A DNA stretch of 64,000 bases, taken from Panax quinquefolius (taxonomy: Eukaryota > Streptophyta > Magnoliopsida > Apiales > Araliaceae). Location: contig CM035162.1 in assembly GCA_020205615.1 (NCBI GenBank), positions 45,498,464 to 45,562,463 of the forward strand, given 5' to 3'. The position numbers were made by a program, and so were the translations under genes. The notes under the pieces were generated by a model, which saw only the letters and a list, made by a program, of their open reading frames with translations, was not told the DNA's origin and did not search any database. Below, piece by piece: positions 57,198-64,000 of this stretch. The number at the start of each line of letters is the position of its first letter. Positions within the stretch are counted from its first letter, which is position 1.

Positions 57198-59349
57198 GTT
57201 GGTATCAAAGCTGATAGGTTAGAAACCTTAGGTAAGAGTACCTTAGGCTATAACCTTAGAGAAGAGATGTGAAGATAATGAAAGAATAAGCTCAGATAGA
57301 GTTTGAACAATAAGAAGTAATTTAAGAAATTTATAAAGAATGGATTAAAACATGCGTGAGAGGATTCAAAGAAGAATCTCGCAGAGTTATAAGAAATATG
57401 AATGTGGGGTTACTCAACTCGAATAATAAGGATGTAAGGTGATAATAAATAGACAACGTCTATAAGAAGAGAATGATAAAGAAGTTAATTATAAAACGTT
57501 ATATTTATGTATGGTACAATCATACTCTTTAATAGTTGATGTATGGTATCTGGGCTAAACGATTCCTTCATAGAGCGGAGGTATATACGAACTAGCAACT
57601 TGGAACCTAGTTTGTTGGTTGTTTGTGGGAAACCACTCAGTGTACCATATTAAAACTATTAGAGACTCGATGTGTACCAAGTATTGAAAATGGATACGTA
57701 TGATGAAAATGTGGAACTCGAATGAAATGTTGAGCAATGTAAATGAAGTTAGAAATTCTTAAAGGAAATATTGTTATATAAACAAGAAAATTCAAAGAAA
57801 AATCTTGAAGAGATATAAAGATAAGAATTCGGAGTTACCTAACTCCAATAACCAATATAACGAATAATGATGAATAGACAAAGTTTGTAAGATTAAAAGT
57901 ATAAATGAAATCGTAAATGATGAAAAATGAAAGAAAGAGGATCGTAAAACAAAACGATCACGAGTTAAGAAAAGAGAAATGATTATAGAATAAGATCACG
58001 ACGTGATCTGTTTAAGTTATAAAAGAAAGATGGTCTGTAATGTTTGAATAATTATAGCTTGATGCTATGAAGATAATGTACTATGATATAATACGAGATA
58101 AACTCACGAGGAGTTATAGATAATGTGATACGAGAAATTCGTAATGAGCAAGTTAAGGGCAAGTTAAGAATAAGTTAAGAGTAAGGTAATGTTAGGTGGG
58201 ATTTCAATTGAGGACTCATATGGTGACTAAGTTGTACAAACCTTTGTATGGGCAGAGATTTTGTGCATGTACTTGGTTTATCACATTGATAATCATTGGA
58301 ATGTCGGTGTCGCACTGTCAATGTATATGTGGTGGAAAGGTGATTATTTTCTCATGTGTATACTTGATAGTTAGAGGCTTTTAAGGTTAGGTTAGACGAT
58401 ATTAAGATTAGGTACGGTTCTTTAAACTAATGCATATGGTAAGTTCTTGACTCATAATCATATGGTATGTTTTGAACTCCTCATCGAATGGACGCCTATG
58501 GTCTAACTAGGATAAGTTCTTAAACTCATATTATTGTGGCAAGTTCATGAACTTCCAATGTGTGGTAAGTTTGATGAACTATACTGGGGGTATAGGAAGA
58601 TGTAAGTTGAAATACAAGAATATTTAGTATAAGAGCATTGGTGGTGCTAGAAATAAAATAGAATTAGTCAGTAATGAGGTAATGGAGTAAAGATTGAAAT
58701 TGATGGAGAAAATTAGATATTCCAAATCTTCTAACTTTGCTAAATTTTTGAAATTTATTGACTTCGTGTTGATGTTTGCACTTCTATTTTTCTTGAAAAA
58801 ACATTAGATCAAACGATGGAACCAATGAGTTTTAAAAACAATATCGTTATTCATATGTCTATGCTAATTGTTTCGGCTAGACAAAAAAAAATTAAAATAT
58901 CAAAATGTATTTTGTTTTTTCCCGTAGTCATTAAGGCATCACTAAATATGATGCTGATTTGACAAACGAAGAAGTCATCGATGCAATTGAACCTGGTGTT
59001 GGATGTGATCATAAGATCGTCAGTCCACTATGGTATAATGTAGTATGACAAAGACATATAATGACTGAATCTTCAACGTACTATCGAGATAGTACGGTAT
59101 CATGTCATCATAAAATGATTTTTTTGGTTTTCTTTAAACTAAGAAAGATATGCCATATGAATTGGATAAAACTATTTCAATTGATGTTCGAGTTGTTGTT
59201 AGAAGTCTATGTTATTTGATTTAGCCAAATAAATATTGAAAGATGTTTATGCAGTTCAAGCATTTCTTGAGAAGTTATGTCAAACCAAATTATTTTGGTG
59301 CGGATTCAGGTGTTGAAAAGCTGAGGTGAACAACCCTTTTATAGGAAAT

Positions 59350-59550
59350 ATGTGGTACGAAGGGCTTAACACCCTAAGTACGGGAGTCCCTATAGTCTAA
59401 TGACTGTTTAGGTTTAAGTAGAAAAAAGATACTTATAACCTTGAACAGAGTGCACAATACATCGTACGAAGGGCTTAACAACCTAAGTACGGGAGTCCCT
59501 ACAGTTTAATGACTGTTTAGGTTTCAGTTGAAAGAAATACTTATAACCCT
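59350..59550 (+). repeat. Tandem duplication in Y interior
   Basis: Two units of about 110 bp, each starting gtacgaagggcttaac (near 59354 and 59464) and running through gggagtccctatag and aatgactgtttaggtt. Confidence 0.85.
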
Positions 59551-59940
59551 GGACGAAGTTCAAGGTCTTGTGACCCCTTAGCATGATTCGAGAATCTTTT
59601 AAATTCCTGAGTTATTAATACTGCTTCCCAATTATTGAGCAATTGTGGAAGATTCTTGTTATTCTAAAAGGAGAATGTGGTAAGGATGATATTCCTTAGA
59701 AAGAAGTAAGTCGTAGAATGCGACATTGAATGGTGAATATATTGAATAAGTGAGAAAAGAAATTTTAAAATGAGAAAGAGATGAGTTATCAAAAAGAATA
59801 ATGTAAAAACTTTTAATAAAAAAGTTATTAATTATATAAAGATCTTTGTGGAAAGAAAGTAGTTATAGAACTAATGAATGAATAAAGTATTAACGTAAAA
59901 ATCTATTTTGATAGATTGAATGAATGAAGATTAATAAATA

Positions 59941-59990
59941 AAATTTCGAGGACGAAATTTTTAGAAGAAAGGGTGAATGTAATATCCCGA
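59941..59990 (+). promoter_or_regulatory. Fossil polypurine tract and LTR start inside Y
   Basis: Hairpin AAATTTCG-AGGA-CGAAATTT (59941-59960, perfect 8-bp stem), then agaagaaagggtgaa and TGTAATATCCCGAGTG, the pattern of a Tekay-like 3' end joined to its LTR. It stands 300 bp ahead of the true tract. Confidence 0.65.
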
Positions 59991-60228
59991 GTGTTTATAA
60001 TAACAATCCTTAAAAAAGAAAATGAATGGGTTAAAGAATATATAATACTCAAAATATAATTGAGTTCAAGTGAAAGTTATGAAATAAAACCTAGAATTTG
60101 TTGAAGAAATGAATGTAGTAGGAAATATAAAACCTATTTTAAGGTAATGTGTTGAAGTTATTCAACGATAAAATTTTAAAGTTTTTTAAAGAGATTTGAT
60201 GAAAACTTGAGTAACGTAGGGTTTCGGT

Positions 60229-60264
60229 GATTCCGAGGACGGAATCCTTATAAGGGGGGAAGGA
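60229..60264 (+). promoter_or_regulatory. Y pre-tract hairpin and polypurine tract
   Basis: GATTCCG-AGGA-CGGAATC (60229-60246), then the palindrome CCTTATAAGG (60246-60255) and ggggggaagga directly before the LTR at 60265. Confidence 0.85.
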
Positions 60265-60894
60265 TGTGACAACTCGAATTTTTGTAAATTATTAAAATAA
60301 GAATTTAATAATTAAAATTCTTATTATGATGTGTATATATTTTGAATTATGTGTTTTGGTGTGAAGAAATTATTTTTTTATGAGATTTAATAGTTGATTA
60401 AACTATTAAAGGAAATAAAAGAAATTAGTCACAATAAGGAATTTGGTGGCAAGAGAAATTAACCTTATAAATATTGGGTAGATTAAATTAAGTTGAAACT
60501 ATATTATGATTTATAATGTTATTTTAATTTGATTTTGTAATTAAAGTGATGTGTTAATTTATTAAATAAAATTATTATTATAATGAAAATTATAATTTTA
60601 TTGTATTGGTTTATGTGGTAAATTGATTTAATAAATTGTTATTAGATTTAATTTAATTTGAATATGGGAATTTATTTAAATAAAGTGTGACAATAAACTA
60701 TATTATAATTATGAAAATAAATTAAAAGAGTTTTAATTTGGTTTTACCAAACAAAGCCTTAGAGCTTTTGAAATTATTATTTTAATCTTGTTTTGCTAAA
60801 CAAGGCTTAAGGAATGATTAAGTCATTATTTTAATTGCTTTTGTCAAACAAAGCCTTATGACTTTTGATTTTAAAAAAAACTATAATCGATATC

Positions 60895-60966
<72 letters not shown>

Positions 60967-63260
60967 CGTATTATATTATACGTTATATTTTTTAAATTAC
61001 GTAAGTTAGAAAAGAGAGAAAGAACAGAGAAGAAGAGAAAGAAGAGAAAAAAGAGAAGAAGGAAATAAATAAAAGAGAGAAGGAAGAAGAGAAAATTCTC
61101 TGTGGGTTGAGAATTTAGAAGAAGTAGTAGTTGTAATCATCTTCTAGCAAAGGTATAACCCTACTTTTCTTATTTCTAGTTTTCTTCTAAAGTTCTAGTT
61201 TTCTATTGTATGAAAAGTTCTCTGTAAAAGTTATATGGGTAGTAAATTGTGATTATATAATTTGTATATATAATAATTGTTGATAAACTATTTTTATATG
61301 TTAGTATGTGATTTAGAGTAGTTTACTTCATGTAAATATTATATATATGGAGAAAGTTATTTAAGAGTGAAATATATATGAATATGGCTTATTTTGAAAT
61401 CAAAATTCATGTTTAATTCATAGTATAATGTATAAATTGGCTATTGATTGTGAAAATACATGAAGAAACGAAAACAAAGTAATTGAAACTAACTGTTTTG
61501 GTTGTAAAACGAATTCACAATGAGGAATTTCGCTATGAATGTCAAAAGAAGAAGAAATAATATGAATAGTGAAATTAAAGGTTGTAATTTTGATGTTTAT
61601 GTTGTTGCTTATGTGGTTAGAAATGTGTTAGGAACATTAGTTTATGTTTCTGTAAACATATTACAACTTGGATAGTTGGTATGGTTGTTAGAAAGGAGTT
61701 GTTAGGCCTAATTTGGCTTTTCTCAAAGTGTTTGTTCATGAATCAGAAGGTAACTCTACTTTGCCTGGCTATTATAGTGCAAAACCCCCGCCCCGACGGG
61801 GGGTAGTCTGACTTACAAATGTTGAAAAAATCTAACCGGACATGTTTTACTAAAATAGCCATAACTTTTTCATACGAACTCCGATTGAAGAGATTCAAGA
61901 TGATCCGGAACGAGGAAGAATAGACCTACAACTTTTATTCTTTAAATTGTTCGATTTGAGGTTGGAAACAGGGGTCACATTGGTCATCTTTAGGACTGTT
62001 GTGTTTTTGGAGGTAATCGGAGGGCGTCGGGCATGCATGTATGCAAGTGTAGTGCTTCTGACGTTAAAAGATATTGTTATAAGTTATAAAACATGAATGT
62101 TAATAAATATAATGATGCTTAACATTAATAAATGATGTATTAGATAAGTTGTATAAGCATACTAAGCATACACAAGAGAGACAAATCGGACGTGTGACGA
62201 ATGAACATCAAAACGTCGTGACAAATGTTAATGAATGTAAAAAGTGTTTTAAGTCAAATGAAATGAATATTATAAGATATGGAATGGGATTAATATAAAA
62301 CCAATAAGTAGTCCTAACAAGACTTAAACACTTGAATAAAATTTGAGTATGTCCTAAGAAGTAATACAGTGAGATGTAAGTCAAAAGTAAACACAATTAA
62401 ATTGAACATTGTGTATTGATGATAAGAAGGCTTATCAGATAGAGTAAAGCTTACATTACAACTACTATGTGTTGCTATGTGACTAATAGTTGATGTGCAT
62501 GATTATGTAATTGTGTAAGGCACGTGATGTGTAGATAGTTGTAAGATGTTAAACTGTTATTGGTAAACAACGATCAAGACAAGTCTTTCAGTTCCTTTTT
62601 GCTATGTGAACTTGATGATAAACTGCTATAAAATTTTATTGTATGATGTATTATATATGTCAAAAGTATGAAATGTAAAAGTCAATCTATGACTATGATG
62701 ATTGAGCTATGAATGTTGATTGAGTAAGGAACTCAATCCTTATAATTGTTATGTGAGCTACAACATGTATGCTATGTTAGTTTTATGATTATGAAATGTA
62801 TTTGAGCATGTTATTATGTGCTACGTGATGCATGTAAACTATTAGATTTTGCTGAGTTGTCAAGCTCATTCTTGCAAATAACCATTTTTGCAGATTCAAG
62901 AATTGAAGGTAACGCTATGTGCTACTTGATTGATATGGATCAAAAGTGATACATGAAAATTTAATATCCTAGCCAAGTTGTTATTCTTGTAAACCATGTT
63001 TAATGTTTCGGTAAATTTATTAATGTTGAATTGTAATATCGTTTTGCGATGTAAACTCTTGTAGTATTAAAATGATTCTGAGATATTTAGATGTAAAGGT
63101 TGAAAGTTTTGGGAACGAGAGTAGTTTGTAATAGAAAATTTTAAATATTTTGCAAATTTCAATTGGTGTATTATCGTTTAATGATATAAAATTAAAGGTT
63201 GAATGTATTGTTAACGACCGAAGTCGAGGATTAAATTGTATGAATTTTGGGGATGTTACA
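60265..63260 (+). repeat. Y 3' LTR
   Basis: Partner of 54224-57197; by eye a few percent different, with a (TA)n expansion at 60898-60960 and a strongly different segment at 61720-61800. It ends GGGGATGTTACA. Confidence 0.9.
60898..60961. repeat. (TA)n microsatellite, about 31 units
   Basis: Uninterrupted TA run. The partner LTR has only a short, interrupted version near 54870-54895. Confidence 0.95.
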
Positions 63261-63265
63261 GGAAA

Positions 63266-64000
63266 CCTACTGCAACACAATTTACTTCATCTATTGTTCT
63301 TGTTGTTGAGGATTAAGACTCCATTGTTATATCTAATGCGAAACTTTGAAACTGAATTCAATGTTTTGGATATTTAAATTTAGGAATTTTCATAGATTTT
63401 AGAGAGAGAAAATACGCAGATCTATTTGATTTGGAAGAAGGGGGAGAAGAGATAGATGAGAAGAAGGAAGAGAGAGAATAAATCAAAAAAAAAATCACGT
63501 TCACGTAGGATAAAAACTGAAACGATTTAACACTCGTGAGGTCTGTAACATAATGACCCAATTTCAAAATATTAATTAGTTTAATGGTGTAATTTATAAG
63601 ATTAAAAGTTCAATGGTGTAATTAATAAATGTACCAACTACAGTGCGTAATTCATTAGTTTTGTTGATAAAAAATTAAAGTTCGTTTATTTTTTAACGGA
63701 ATGACCCAATTTTAAAATAATAATTAATTTAGTGGAATAATTTAAAAAATTAAAAGTTCAATGGTGTAATCAATAAAACCTATCAACTACGATGAGTATT
63801 TCATTAGTTTTCCCATAAAATTTAAATATACACATGTCCAATTTTAAAAATTTTAAATAAATAATCACAGAATTGATTATAATGAGATTGAATAATTTTA
63901 TATACATAAATTATACATAAAAAATTGGAGGACATAAGAGCATTGCTAGACTTGCAAAGAATTCTTACAAAATAATGTATCAAAATATTTGATATAATTA
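63266..64000. other. Unassigned flank, right of LARD
   Basis: AT-rich. On the minus strand 63380-63500 is pyrimidine-rich like a plant 5' leader, with weak ATGs that soon meet stops. Two related units (63552-63665 and 63700-63811; shared aatgacccaatttt and aaaagttcaatggtgtaat) sit about 149 bp apart. No gene is supported. Confidence 0.5.

Larger units (their letters stand above)
57198..60264 (+). other. Y interior, non-coding
   Basis: It begins with the primer site. The middle (57220-58600) is purine-rich with ATG/GTA-rich low-complexity sequence. 59270-59370 resembles a piece of Tekay-like LTR (ttggtgcgga ... gaacaaccctttta). 59350-59550 is a tandem duplication. 59941-59990 looks like a fossil polypurine tract plus LTR start. 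60229-60264 is the working hairpin and tract. Confidence 0.75.
54224..63260 (+). mobile_element. Y: non-coding LTR retrotransposon (LARD)
   Basis: Complete structure: LTRs 54224-57197 and 60265-63260 (about 2.98 kb), exact target duplication GGAAA (54219-54223 and 63261-63265), primer site TGGTATCAAAGC (57200-57211) and polypurine tract aaggggggaagga (60252-60264). The 3.07-kb interior has no frame longer than about 60 codons and no recognisable gag or pol. It must have been copied by enzymes supplied in trans, most likely by a Tekay-like element, given the shared primer site, LTR start (TGTGATAACCCGAATTTT) and pre-tract hairpin. Confidence 0.9.

Noticed and set aside
58196..58384. 62-codon frame in the Y interior as a remnant gene
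   Set aside because: Short, Cys-rich by chance, no known motif and no support from flanking frames.
60865..61068. 67-codon open frame with an Ile-Tyr run and basic tail
   Set aside because: It is a translation of the (TA)n microsatellite and the GA-rich leader; the partner LTR does not keep it.
63358..63567. 69-codon minus-strand frame after a pyrimidine-rich leader
   Set aside because: Looks like an untranslated leader rather than protein; Ser/Phe-rich composition follows from the CT tract.

Overview
The window is a block of plant repetitive DNA, almost certainly from a eudicot. It is AT-rich and built of nested LTR retrotransposons plus one CACTA DNA-transposon end. I see no intact host gene, no tRNA or rRNA gene and no bacterial-type gene. 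Lineage evidence: retrotransposon primer sites match plant initiator-Met tRNA (Copia, Tekay-like) and Asp tRNA (Athila-like), and proteins read as SIRE-type Copia, Athila-type Gypsy and Tekay/Del-type chromovirus. Every coding region is broken by stops, frameshifts or insertions.

Layout. 1-2000 is the 3' part of a Tekay-like LTR (family 'X', + strand). 2001-4053 is the end of a CACTA element (terminal repeat at 4038-4053) holding what looks like a captured WNK-kinase exon fragment. 4054-7469 is an X LTR on the minus strand. 7470-9730 is a minus-strand LTR ('V') related to a family further right. 9731-10173 is a gag remnant and polypurine tract, followed by a 4.2-kb LTR ('W', 10174-14394) with telobox-like motifs. 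14395-17054 and 52989-53842 are two halves of one X LTR.

That X LTR is split by a Russian doll. A SIRE-like Copia element (17055-52988, minus) carries an Athila-like Gypsy element (17442-41560, minus) inside its 3' LTR. The Athila gag gene is in turn split by a Tekay-like Gypsy element (26795-39184, plus) with an exact 5-bp target duplication CTATC. To the right, 53843-54125 is a fragment of another X LTR (minus), and 54224-63260 is a complete LTR element without coding capacity (a LARD, family 'Y') flanked by the exact duplication GGAAA. The last 0.7 kb is unassigned flank.

Most interesting patterns: (1) a hairpin with an AGGA loop just upstream of the polypurine tract, with compensatory changes between families; (2) short GC-rich segments that differ strongly between the two LTRs of a single element although the rest of the LTRs is nearly identical, seen in three independent elements; (3) arrays of short hairpins in X LTRs with paired compensatory changes; (4) GC palindromes scattered through the otherwise AT-rich Athila element; (5) loss of the second catalytic Asp of reverse transcriptase in both Gypsy elements, explicable by decay of a CpG inside the codon pair; (6) an extra acidic coiled-coil ORF ahead of gag in the Tekay-like element and a large post-pol ORF in the Copia element. 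LTR similarity and homology between blocks were judged by eye, not computed.
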